64,000 nt of DNA from Caballeronia hypogeia (GTDB lineage: Bacteria; Pseudomonadota; Gammaproteobacteria; Burkholderiales; Burkholderiaceae), in the NCBI RefSeq assembly GCF_001544875.2, contig NZ_FCOA02000009.1, positions 1 through 64,000 of the forward strand, in the 5' to 3' direction. The notes beneath the pieces are model-generated. The model had not been told where the DNA came from, did no database searches, and saw nothing but the letters and a program-made list of their open reading frames with translations. The translations under genes were made by a program, and so were the position numbers. Positions 1-10,920 of the stretch are shown here, piece after piece. Each line of letters starts with the position of its first letter. The first letter of the stretch is position 1.

Positions 1-202
1 CTTCCTGCAATTCGCTCAACATGGTTTGGAGCACAACGCCTTGTCGCATAAGGCTTTGAGGATTGTTCAGGGTCGACTCATTATCCTCATTGAACTGAAA
101 AGGCGCCGGAAGGAAAAGGCGTTTTGCGCTTTTGGCGGCCAGATTTCCGCGAGATAATTCTGCGCGTTCCAGGCGGGATTTCAAAACAAGGCGAGGACCA
201 CC

Positions 203-1189
203 ATGATGAACAATCCATTCAAACTGATAGCGATCGCAGCCGCACTGATCGCGTTCTTGCTCTCTGCGGCCTCGCACGCTCAATCCGTCGTTGTCCAGTA
301 CGGCAACCTTGTCTATCGCCACGCCTCAGGCGCGACCGAAGTGCTCACGGAGACGGGGGCCGACGGGAGCCCGGCGATTTCTCCGGATGGCAATCTGATT
401 GCCTTTACGCGCCTGCGCCCAGGCGAACGGGAGAACTCGGAGATTACGGGTAGCGGGCCTCTGCGCGACGTGTATGTGATTCGCATCTCCGACCACGCGC
501 TCAGGAAGATCGTTACAGCAACGCATTCGGCCCAACCGGAGAACGAGATTTCTGGCATCAACTCACTTAAGTTTTCTCCGGATGGCTCGACGCTCTATTT
601 CAACACGGCAGCATGGGCTACCTCCGAAGCGATTCATGCCGTTCCGGTGCAAGGCGGTCGCGAGCGGTTTGTTACAAGCGGCAATGGCTTCGCGGTTGTC
701 CAGCGCGGTAAATACGCGGGCTATCTAGTGACGAGCCAGCACAGATACATGGAAGGCCATGGATCATGGAATCCATACGTCTTGGTGAGCCCGGAAGGCA
801 AGGAAATCAAGGTACTAGGGGAGTTCGGCGACGACAAAACGCGCGCCGAGATAGCGGCGCTTCGAAGTGCGGAGGGGAAGAGTGTTCCGCCTATTCCTGC
901 AGCAGCCGGGGCCGACTCTACAAGTCCTGGCTACTCGGAAAAGATTCAGCGGCGCGTTCGCCCGAATATCGTGTGGTCCGGCGAAACCGCGGGGCTTGAA
1001 ACGATCGTCTCGGTGCGCTGCTCGCCGTCCGGCACGCTCCTTTCCGCGACAATCATCCGCTCGAGCGGCAACGAGCAGTGGGATCAGGCCGTGTTGCGCG
1101 CGGTCCAGCGCTCAGCCCCGATGCCTGTCGACATCGACGGCAAGGCGCCCGATCGCTTCACGATCCCGCTACGGCCAGCTGGAGGGTAG
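203..1189 (+). CDS. Secreted PD40 beta-propeller protein with TonB/TolA-like C-terminus
   Basis: 328 aa. Residues 1-27 form a signal peptide ending near ASHAQ, so export is expected. Two TolB-type PD40 repeats are visible (AISPDGNLIAF near residue 59 and LKFSPDGSTLYF near 120), indicating a beta-propeller fragment. The last 80 residues, with VRPNIVW, a conserved VRCSPSGTL and the AVLRAVQRSAPMP helix, match the TonB C-terminal/TolA domain. The start is one of two tandem ATG codons behind the GAGGA at 193-197. A link to the cell-envelope Tol/TonB machinery is inferred from domains only. No tol genes are next to it, so it appears to be a single-gene unit. Confidence 0.7.
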   Translation: MMNNPFKLIAIAAALIAFLLSAASHAQSVVVQYGNLVYRHASGATEVLTETGADGSPAISPDGNLIAFTRLRPGERENSEITGSGPLRDVYVIRISDHALRKIVTATHSAQPENEISGINSLKFSPDGSTLYFNTAAWATSEAIHAVPVQGGRERFVTSGNGFAVVQRGKYAGYLVTSQHRYMEGHGSWNPYVLVSPEGKEIKVLGEFGDDKTRAEIAALRSAEGKSVPPIPAAAGADSTSPGYSEKIQRRVRPNIVWSGETAGLETIVSVRCSPSGTLLSATIIRSSGNEQWDQAVLRAVQRSAPMPVDIDGKAPDRFTIPLRPAGG

Positions 1190-1529
1190 TCCGATGAAGG
1201 TCGAACTGAAGATCAGGCGACCTCAACGCGCCCGAGGTCGCCGCGATTCGCCATCGTTTTCATCGCAAGGAGGTGCGAGGGAAGCCCACGAGGCGACTGG
1301 CAGTCCAAGTTTACTGTGGATCGATGCGACAGGCGAGTGTCCGCTGGCCGGCCCACATCCGACGGTTGACCGTCCGCGGCGTCCTCTTTACAAACGCCCC
1401 TTCCTGGCCGGAAGTCGCCGGTGTAAAGGTGTCTAACCGAGGTTTCAGGGGCTCATCGGTCGCGGAGATTCCCATTGACGCACCCGTGCGTGATGCGCAC
1501 AGGCGTCTTATGGGCCTGCGCGGCGAAGG
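1190..1529. other. Non-coding or degenerate spacer
   Basis: About 340 bases between the PD40/TonB protein and the integrase remnant. Short frames cross it, but none has a recognisable domain and a convincing ribosome site together. It is probably decayed DNA belonging to the same scar as the integrase remnant. Confidence 0.4.
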
Positions 1530-1712
1530 TTACGAATGAATGGCGGGGCGGGACGAAGTCAATGGGCCCGTGAGCGCATTCTCGAGTGTTGCCATCTCCA
1601 TATCGTTCTGACTGCCGTCGATCCACTTCGCGTAGGTCCGCAAGAACATCTCCACCGTGTGTCCGAGTTGGCGCGCGCAGAATGCGGGCGTCATCCCAGC
1701 CATGAGCATGCT
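1530..1712 (-). pseudogene. Tyrosine recombinase (phage integrase), C-terminal remnant
   Basis: Reading the minus strand from about 1712 to a TAA at 1530-1532 gives about 60 codons containing MLMAGMTPAF, then QLGHTVEMFLRTYAKW. This is the C-terminal catalytic part of phage-type integrases, with the conserved GH and the nucleophile region RTYAKW. Everything N-terminal is missing because the frame runs directly into tssF sequence on the other strand at about 1710-1714. It cannot be a working recombinase. It most likely marks the edge of a past integration or deletion that removed the 5' part of the type VI locus. Confidence 0.75.
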
Positions 1713-2758
1713 GGTATCAGTTGCTGCTCGAATACTTCACGTTCCCCGAGAAATTCATGTTCATCGACCTGTTCGGTCTGGACATGCGTGCGATTCCGGC
1801 AGGCGTCAAACATTTCGATGTCGAGATCGTGCTGGCCACGCCCTATCCGGATGACATGCGCTTTACCGAAGAGAACGTGCGCCTGTACTGCACGCCGGTG
1901 ATCAACCTGTTCCCGATCGCCGCGGATCCCGTGAACGTCACGCAACTGGAGACGGAATACCGGGTGCGTGCGCGTGAACAATACGGCTCGACGGTCGATG
2001 TGTATTCGGTCGATACGGTGGACGGGATCGAAGGGGGCAAGCGCTTCGAATACGTGCCGTTCGCCGCGTTCAAACACCGCGGCGGGATGCTGCGTCATGA
2101 AATGCCCGAGCGGTATTTCCACACCCGCATGCGACGCGGGCCGTCAGGACGCTTCGACACGTGGATCACGCTGGGCGGTCACGCATGGGATCAGGCGACG
2201 ACGCTCACCAAGGAAAAGCTCTCCGTGTCCGTCACGGGCACCAACGGCATGCTGCCACGCAAAGCCTTGCGAGAAGCAGGCATCACGCGTATGCGCGGCG
2301 GGTTTACCAATATCGGTGCAGTACGCAATCTGATTTCGCCCACGTTGCCCGTTTATCCGCCCACGGGCGATCGTTTTCAGTGGCGCGTGCTCTCGCACCT
2401 CGCGCCCAATTATCTGTCGTTGCTGGATGCGGAGATGCTGCGCGGGTCGCTTGGCATCTACGACTGGAGCGAGGGTGAGCTGAACCGTCGGCGCATCAAC
2501 GCGATTACGGACGTGCGTCATCGGCCCCTTTCCAAACTGGTGAAGGGTGGCTTGATGCGTGGTGTCGAAATCACCGTGACGCTCGACAGCACGCGTTTCG
2601 CGGGCGACGGTGATCTTCATCTGTTCGGCAGCATGCTCAACCGATTCCTCGGTCTGTACGCGACGATCAATCTCTATACGAAACTCGCGATCGTCTCGCA
2701 ACCGACGGGTAAACGGCTCGAATGGCCCGAAACGAAGGGCGAAGGAGCGCCATTTTGA
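1712..2758 (+). pseudogene. tssF: Type VI secretion baseplate subunit TssF, 5'-truncated
   Basis: The frame is open from the junction at about 1712 and begins WYQLLLEYFTFPEKF, a motif that lies well inside TssF. About 348 residues remain of a protein usually near 600, so roughly the first 250 are lost. The rest is uninterrupted to the TGA at 2758 and overlaps tssG. TssF with TssG and TssE forms the T6SS baseplate wedge. The TTG at 1721 is the first possible start but is internal to the domain. I treat this as a non-functional fragment created at the integrase junction. Confidence 0.85.
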
Positions 2759-3792
2759 ACGCGCCCGAGACGTTGATCGACACGCGCATGCAGCAGCCGG
2801 ATCGTCCGCTACTCGATGCGCTGCTCGATCAGGCGACGCAGATGAACTTCTTTCGTTTCTGCGAGCTGATCGAACTGGCCGCGCCCGATGCCGCGCCCAT
2901 CGGCACGACCGACTCGCCGAAGAATGAACCGATACGCTTTCGCTCGCGCGGCAAGCTCGGGTTTCCGACGCGCGAGATCGATCGGATCGAACACAACGAT
3001 GACAATCCTGCCGCGCCTGCATCGGTGCGCACGAGCTTCTTAGGTCTGTACGGCGTGGACGCGCGCATGCCGTCGTATTTCGTCGATGAGGTGGCGCAGA
3101 ACCGCGACGGCGCGGAGTCGCTCGCGGGGTTTCTCGACCTCTTCCATCACCGAATTCTGACGCAGTTCTACCGCGTGTGGCGGAAGTATCGGTTTCCGGT
3201 CGGTTATCGCGAAGGCGGCACCGATCCGGTTTCGCGCTATCTGCTTGGCTTCGCAGGACTCGGACTGAGCACGCAGGCACCCGATGCGAAGTCCTTCGTC
3301 GATCCGCGCAAGCTGATGTCGATGCTGGGCATCATCGCGCAGAAGACGCGCACGGCGGAAGGCCTCGCGGGCGTGTTGCAGCACGCGGTGCCGGACGCTT
3401 CGATCACGGTGGAGGAGTTTTATCCGGTCTGGCGCGAGGTGAACGACTTCGAGCCGGCGGCGCTGGGTGAAAACTGTCTGCTCGGGCGCGGCTTTTACGA
3501 TCGCTCGAACGTGGTGCGTGTAGTCATTACGCCCGACACGCGCGAGACGGTGCTGGATCTGACGCCGGGCCACGACACGCATCAGGAAATCATGGCGCTG
3601 CTGCAGTTTTATCTGGGGTACGAGGGCGAGGCGTATCTGGAGATGCTCGTGCGGCCGGAATTGATGCCTCAACCGGTACTCGCGCCTAAACAGACGAGTT
3701 TGGGGCTCACCACACAATTGACCTCACCATCCGGTGGCGACTCACGCATCACACGCGTTCATCTGGGACGCTGGAATGGCACGACAACATAA
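2755..3792 (+). CDS. tssG: Type VI secretion baseplate subunit TssG
   Basis: 345 aa, a normal length for TssG (VasB/ImpH family). The N-terminal FFRFCELIEL stretch, FPTREI at about residue 69, and the C-terminal LTTQL ending fit the family. The chosen start is a TTG overlapping the tssF stop (TTGA), with GAAGGAG about 8 bases upstream; an ATG at 2788 is the alternative. The overlap shows translational coupling to tssF. With tssB, C, E, H, K, L and M absent here, the protein probably has no partners unless a complete T6SS exists elsewhere. Confidence 0.85.
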   Translation: MNAPETLIDTRMQQPDRPLLDALLDQATQMNFFRFCELIELAAPDAAPIGTTDSPKNEPIRFRSRGKLGFPTREIDRIEHNDDNPAAPASVRTSFLGLYGVDARMPSYFVDEVAQNRDGAESLAGFLDLFHHRILTQFYRVWRKYRFPVGYREGGTDPVSRYLLGFAGLGLSTQAPDAKSFVDPRKLMSMLGIIAQKTRTAEGLAGVLQHAVPDASITVEEFYPVWREVNDFEPAALGENCLLGRGFYDRSNVVRVVITPDTRETVLDLTPGHDTHQEIMALLQFYLGYEGEAYLEMLVRPELMPQPVLAPKQTSLGLTTQLTSPSGGDSRITRVHLGRWNGTTT

Positions 3793-3814
3793 ACACATGA
3801 CGCAGGAAATCAAT

Positions 3815-4765
3815 ATGCAGGATATGAAGCACGGCCGTTGGCTCGCAGGTGCGGCCGCAGCGATCGCTACGAGCATCACGCTCTCCGGCTGCGGCGCGTG
3901 GCAAGCAACGAAAGATGGCACCGTGGACGCGTACAACTGGGCGTTCGTTACGCAAGTGAAGGCGATGAACATCGACCTCGATGCGCGCGCCGCGGCGAAT
4001 GAAACAACGTCGGGCCAGTCGCTCTCGACGGTGGTGAGACTTTATCAACTGAAGGATTCGAAGACCTTCGCGCAACTCGAATACGTACAGTTGCAGAACC
4101 ACGATCTGGAGTTGCTCAAAGCCGATCTCGTCGCGACTAAAGATGTCGTGATGCGTCCGGGATCGAGCGCGAGCGTGAGCGAGCCGATGGACAAAGATGC
4201 CGAATACGTGGGCGTCGTCGCGTTCTTCCGTTCGCCCAGCAGCGATGGTGTGTGGAAACTGCTGATTCCGAAGAAGCAGTGGAAGGACACCGATCCGGTC
4301 AAGGTGCACGTGCAGGGCAATTTGCTCGCCTATGACGGCGCGAACCCGAAGCCGGTCAAACGCGATGCGCCACAGCAAAGCACGCCGGCGCAGTCGGGCA
4401 CTTCTGCAAGCGCTACCGCGAGCGCCAAGGAAGCAAGTAGTGCGTCGAAGGTACAGAGCACGATCAAACTGATCAACCCCGATGCCGCATTGGGCAATGC
4501 CAGTGATAGTCCGCAGGCTTTGGGTGCCGCATTGCCGACACCGACACCGACACCGACGCCCGCGCAACCCAGCATGCCGACAACGGTGCCATCGGCACCA
4601 TCAGCCGGATCCGTGTCATCGAGCGTGTCGAAAGCATCGGCTGCGGGCAAGGCTGTGGCACCCAACCCCGCGCCGAAACTCAGTGCCGCAGCTGACGCGC
4701 TGTCGAAGGCCAAGGCAACCGCAAGCGGTCTCGCCAAAAGCGCCGCCGGGCTGCTCTCGCAGTGA
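3815..4765 (+). CDS. tssJ: TssJ-like type VI secretion lipoprotein with long Ala/Pro/Ser tail
   Basis: 316 aa. The N-terminus MQDMKHGRWLAG followed by LSGC gives a lipobox with Cys26, so an outer-membrane lipoprotein is expected. Residues about 30-175 resemble TssJ/VasD, which anchors TssM in the T6SS membrane complex (VVRLYQLKDSKTFAQL, then KDAEYVGVVAFFR). TssJ is normally 150-200 aa. Here about 140 extra residues follow, low-complexity and rich in Ala, Ser, Pro and Thr, including a (TP)4 run at 4540-4563. The start has AGGAAA 7 bases upstream; an ATG at 3797 is possible. It sits 22 bases after tssG. Confidence 0.8.
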   Translation: MQDMKHGRWLAGAAAAIATSITLSGCGAWQATKDGTVDAYNWAFVTQVKAMNIDLDARAAANETTSGQSLSTVVRLYQLKDSKTFAQLEYVQLQNHDLELLKADLVATKDVVMRPGSSASVSEPMDKDAEYVGVVAFFRSPSSDGVWKLLIPKKQWKDTDPVKVHVQGNLLAYDGANPKPVKRDAPQQSTPAQSGTSASATASAKEASSASKVQSTIKLINPDAALGNASDSPQALGAALPTPTPTPTPAQPSMPTTVPSAPSAGSVSSSVSKASAAGKAVAPNPAPKLSAAADALSKAKATASGLAKSAAGLLSQ

Positions 4766-4820
4766 GCCTGCTCTGGCCAAAGCCACGCGCTAAACCATTT
4801 ATCCACTCAGCAAGAAAAGC

Positions 4821-5333
4821 ATGAAAAACATCGTATCCCTCGCCGTGTGCGCGTTGTCTGTTTCATTGTTGTCCGCGTGTGCTACCGCGCCGAATCGAGA
4901 CGAAGAGGTCGCCTTGAATCAGCAGGTTGGCATTGAGGTGACGCAGATCAAGGAAGGCGTGCAAGTGCGCTTGCCGGATCGTGTGCTGTTCGATTTCGAC
5001 AAGTCCGCGCTGCGTGCCGATTCGGGGCCGGCACTCAGACGCGCGGTCGTGTTGCTCAAGCGCAGCCAGAAATCAGTCATCGTCGAGGGGCACACCGACA
5101 ACAAGGGCACGCACGAATATAACCAGGCGTTGTCGGAAGCGCGCGCACAGACGGTGGCCAGCGCGCTGGAGCAGCGCGGCATCGCCGACTCTCGCATTAC
5201 GACGAAGGGTTTTGCGTACGACAAACCGGCCGCGAGCAACGACACGCCCGAAGGTCAGGCGAAGAATCGGCGTACGGAGATTGTCGTGATCGGTGAATCG
5301 CTCGATGCGATCATGGGGAAGGCGAAGCGCTGA
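4821..5333 (+). CDS. OmpA-family peptidoglycan-associated lipoprotein
   Basis: 170 aa. It starts with a lipoprotein signal (LLSAC, Cys20). An OmpA-like peptidoglycan-binding domain occupies residues 50-165: LFDFDKSALR, then VEGHTDNKG and the LSEARAQTV helix, ending NRRTEIVV. The order after tssF, tssG and tssJ suggests a T6SS accessory anchor of the TagL/OmpA kind; that role is inferred from position. The gene is intact and is the last complete gene of the T6SS fragment. Confidence 0.8.
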   Translation: MKNIVSLAVCALSVSLLSACATAPNRDEEVALNQQVGIEVTQIKEGVQVRLPDRVLFDFDKSALRADSGPALRRAVVLLKRSQKSVIVEGHTDNKGTHEYNQALSEARAQTVASALEQRGIADSRITTKGFAYDKPAASNDTPEGQAKNRRTEIVVIGESLDAIMGKAKR

Positions 5334-5376
5334 AGTGCGTCGCCAATTCTGACTCGGAATACAACGGAACCAGCCG

Positions 5377-5612
5377 ATGACGTTGAGTAAAGCACCCATC
5401 AACGCCGACTTTGCCAAGCTAAACGCTCTTGCGGCGGAGTTCGGCTGGCGTTGTGGTTCGTCGAGCATGAGGTGCTGCAGCGGGCGTATCTGCATCGCGA
5501 AGCGCGCGTGCACGTGCTCGATCGACAACGGATTTCGCACACGCTGAGCACGGCTAGTGATGTGCGATCGACAATTGAGCCGTCGCGGGTCGATAGCGGT
5601 GAGAAGGCGTAA
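5377..5612 (+). pseudogene. Broken reading frame after the T6SS fragment, unidentified
   Basis: An ATG at 5377 opens MTLSKAPINADFAKLNAL. A second frame beginning about 5433 continues with LALWFVEHEVLQRAY and ends at TAA 5610-5612. The two halves look like one coding stretch split by a frameshift near 5430-5440, but I do not recognise the family. Its last 30 or so bases may already belong to the IS3 remnant. It could be a T6SS accessory gene by position only. Confidence 0.35.
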
Positions 5613-5900
5613 GCACGTCGGAACGCGAACGCCTCAAGGCACCGGAGCGCGAGGTTAAGGAACTGCGCCGTGCCAACGAGATTTTGAGGCTGGCGAGCGC
5701 ATTTTTCGTCCAGGCGGAGTTCGACCGCCGCCTGAAATCCTGAAGGCCCTTATCGGTCAGCATCTCGACACCTCCGAGGTCGAGCCGATCTGCAAGGTCT
5801 TGCGGATTGCACCGTCAGGCTACCGGCGTCATGCCGCACAGCTTCGCGATCCGCCGCGGCGGTGTGCCCGCGCGAAACGCGATGACTTCTGCGCTCGCAG
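5575..5900 (+). mobile_element. IS3-family transposase remnant (end of OrfA, start of OrfB)
   Basis: One frame to TGA 5741-5743 reads [20 protein letters not shown] then ILRLASAFF and DRRLKS, the leucine-zipper C-terminus of IS3-type OrfA. Overlapping it, the OrfB start reads EVEPICKVLRIAPSGYRRHA and continues to ARAKRDD near 5885, after which similarity is lost through a frameshift. Neither the OrfA DNA-binding N-terminus nor the OrfB DDE domain is present. No terminal inverted repeats were found. It is dead and bounds the T6SS fragment on its right. Confidence 0.8.
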
Positions 5901-6005
5901 ATTTGCAGGAAGCTCGCGGGATCCTCCAAACGATGACCAAAATGTGAGAATCGAGCCTCTGAAGCCTTCTGCTAGAATTGGCTCGCTCGCTTATCAGGCA
6001 AGGGT

Positions 6006-6034
6006 TTGGCGGGTTTTTGGTGGACGAATATAGA
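6006..6034 (+). promoter_or_regulatory. Candidate sigma-70 promoter of the glucan operon
   Basis: TTGGCG (6006-6011), 17 bases, then TATAGA (6029-6034). Each box matches 4 of 6 consensus bases. It would give a leader of about 100 bases before the debranching-enzyme start. Sequence match only. Confidence 0.35.
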
Positions 6035-6144
6035 CTGCCTTGGGGACGAACAGTCCCATTGAATCGACGCGAATACAGGATTCCACAGAAGCCCAAGCCG
6101 GCTGGCTCCTCGGCTGGACACCGCAAAGCGCAAAAGGCCACCCC

Positions 6145-8088
6145 ATGACGCGCATCGAACGCAGCGATCAGACGCCCATCGACGCGGCACGCCTCGAAGA
6201 CGAATGGCTCGAAGCCGATTCGTGCGGCGGCTTCGCCTCGGGCACCGTCGGCACCATGCGCACGCGGCGCTATCACGCGCTTCTGCTCGCAGCCACGCAG
6301 CCGCCCGCCGGACGCGTCGTGCTCATCAACGGCATCGAGGCGTGGCTCGACGTGAGCGGCCAGCGCTTTCCCCTGACGATGCAGCACTACGCCCCCGACG
6401 TGCGCTATCCCGACGCGTCGGCGAGCCTGCTTTCCTTCGACACCGAGCCATGGCCCACCTGGCGCTTTCGCGTCGGCGCGGATGCGGTCGTCGTCGCGGA
6501 GGCGTTCGTCGCGAAGGACATCCGCGAATCCGTGCTGCGCTGGCGTTTCGAAGGCACGACCACGCCCACGTTCGAAGCCGCGCGGCTGCACGTGCGCCCG
6601 CTCCTGTCCGGCCGCGACTATCACGCGCTGCATCACGAGAATCCGGCGTTTTCATTCGACGCGAGTCTCGAAGGCGAGCGCGTGCAATGGCAGCCCTACG
6701 GCGATCTGCCGACCATCTGCGTGACGTCGAACGGCGCCTACGATCACGCGCCCGACTGGTATCGAAATTTCTGCTACGCGCGCGAACGCGAGCGCGGCCT
6801 CGATTTCACCGAAGACCTCGCGAGCCCCGGCGCGTTCACCTTCGACCTCGCGCGCGGCGAAGCGGTCATGATCCTGCACGCGCACGCGGGCCACGACAAA
6901 CCGTTCGAAGACAGCGCGATCGCGCATGCATCGCGGCTGGCGTCGAAGGAAGCGGAGCGCCGCGCGTCGTTCGGCTCGCGGCTCGCGCGCTCGGCGGACG
7001 CGTATGTCGTGACGCGCAACGTCGGCCGCACGATCATTGCGGGCTTTCCGTGGTTCACCGACTGGGGCCGCGACACTTTCATTTCGATGCGCGGCCTCCT
7101 GCTCGCGTCGGGGCGCGTTCAGGAAGCGGAATCGATCCTGCTCGAATGGGCCGACACCATTTCCGAAGGCATGGTGCCGAACCGCTTTCCGGACAGCGGC
7201 GGTCTGCCGGAATACAACTCAGTCGATGCATCGCTGTGGTTCGTCGTCGCCGTGCACGACTATCTGGCGACGGGCCACGCGCACGCCGCGACCACCAGCC
7301 GTCTGCAGCACGCAGCCGACGCGATTCTCGACGGCTATTCGCGCGGCACGCGTTTCAACATCGCCGCCGACACGGACGGCCTGCTGCGCGCCGGCGTGCC
7401 CGGCGTGCAGCTCACATGGATGGACGCCAAAGCCGGCGACTGGGTCGTGACGCCGCGCATCGGCAAGCCGGTCGAGGTGCAGGCGCTGTGGATCAATGCG
7501 CTGTGCATCGCGAGCGCGTGGGATCCGCGTTGGCAGGCGCCGCGCGATGAAGCGCGAAAGGCGTTCGCCGCACGCTTCGTCGATCCCGGCACACACACGC
7601 TCTTCGATGTCGTCGATGTCGATCACGCGCCGGGGCAGATCGATCGCTCGATTCGCCCGAACCAGATTTTCGCGGTGGGCGGCCTGCCGTTTCCGCTCGT
7701 CGATGGCGAGATCGCGCGCGCCGTCGTCGATCAGGTCGAAGCGCAGCTTCTCACGCCGCTCGGCCTGCGCACGCTCGCACCCGCCGATCCGGCCTACAGG
7801 CCGCACTACGCGGGCGGCGTGCTGGACCGCGATGGCGCGTATCACCAGGGAACGGTGTGGCCGTGGCTGATCGGCCCGTTCGTGGAGGCGTGGGTGCGCG
7901 TGCATGGCGCGGCGGGCGCGCGCGAGCGCTTTCTCGCGCCGCTGCACGCGCATCTGGACCGCTTCGGTCTCGATCACATCAGCGAAGTCGCCGATGGCGA
8001 CGCCCCTCACACGCCCGGCGGCACGCCGTTCCAGGCGTGGTCGCTCGCGGAGCTGCTGCGCATCGAAAAGCTGCTGGACGCGGCCTGA
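6145..8088 (+). CDS. Amylo-alpha-1,6-glucosidase (glycogen debranching enzyme, GH133)
   Basis: 647 aa. The N-terminal half has the GDE N-terminal domain: WLEADSCGGFASGTVGTMRT, then RRYHALLLAA. The C-terminal (alpha/alpha)6 catalytic domain shows FPWFTDWGRDTFI with its acidic Asp, NRFPDSGGLPEYNSVDASLW and the late YHQGTVWPWLIGP. The family hydrolyses alpha-1,6 branch stumps of glycogen or related glucans. The start ATG has AAAGG upstream; an open frame continues to 6040 but has no family similarity there. It is the first gene of a two-gene operon with the GH63-like enzyme, 84 bases apart. Confidence 0.88.
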   Translation: MTRIERSDQTPIDAARLEDEWLEADSCGGFASGTVGTMRTRRYHALLLAATQPPAGRVVLINGIEAWLDVSGQRFPLTMQHYAPDVRYPDASASLLSFDTEPWPTWRFRVGADAVVVAEAFVAKDIRESVLRWRFEGTTTPTFEAARLHVRPLLSGRDYHALHHENPAFSFDASLEGERVQWQPYGDLPTICVTSNGAYDHAPDWYRNFCYARERERGLDFTEDLASPGAFTFDLARGEAVMILHAHAGHDKPFEDSAIAHASRLASKEAERRASFGSRLARSADAYVVTRNVGRTIIAGFPWFTDWGRDTFISMRGLLLASGRVQEAESILLEWADTISEGMVPNRFPDSGGLPEYNSVDASLWFVVAVHDYLATGHAHAATTSRLQHAADAILDGYSRGTRFNIAADTDGLLRAGVPGVQLTWMDAKAGDWVVTPRIGKPVEVQALWINALCIASAWDPRWQAPRDEARKAFAARFVDPGTHTLFDVVDVDHAPGQIDRSIRPNQIFAVGGLPFPLVDGEIARAVVDQVEAQLLTPLGLRTLAPADPAYRPHYAGGVLDRDGAYHQGTVWPWLIGPFVEAWVRVHGAAGARERFLAPLHAHLDRFGLDHISEVADGDAPHTPGGTPFQAWSLAELLRIEKLLDAA

Positions 8089-8172
8089 GTTCGCACCGGG
8101 GCACGGCGCGCGCGGCCCTCTGTCAAACGCGTTAAATTACGAGTCTTGCCCGCCGCAAACGAGGAGACGCCC

Positions 8173-10914
<2,742 letters not shown>

Positions 10915-10920
10915 CGCGTA

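Noticed and set aside
1273..1539. 88-codon frame before the integrase remnant
   Set aside because: No ribosome site, no domain, lies in degenerate DNA.
4536..4566. Short repeated ACCGAC-like units, CRISPR-like at first sight
   Set aside because: They are a coding (TP)n run in the TssJ-like protein, with no spacers.
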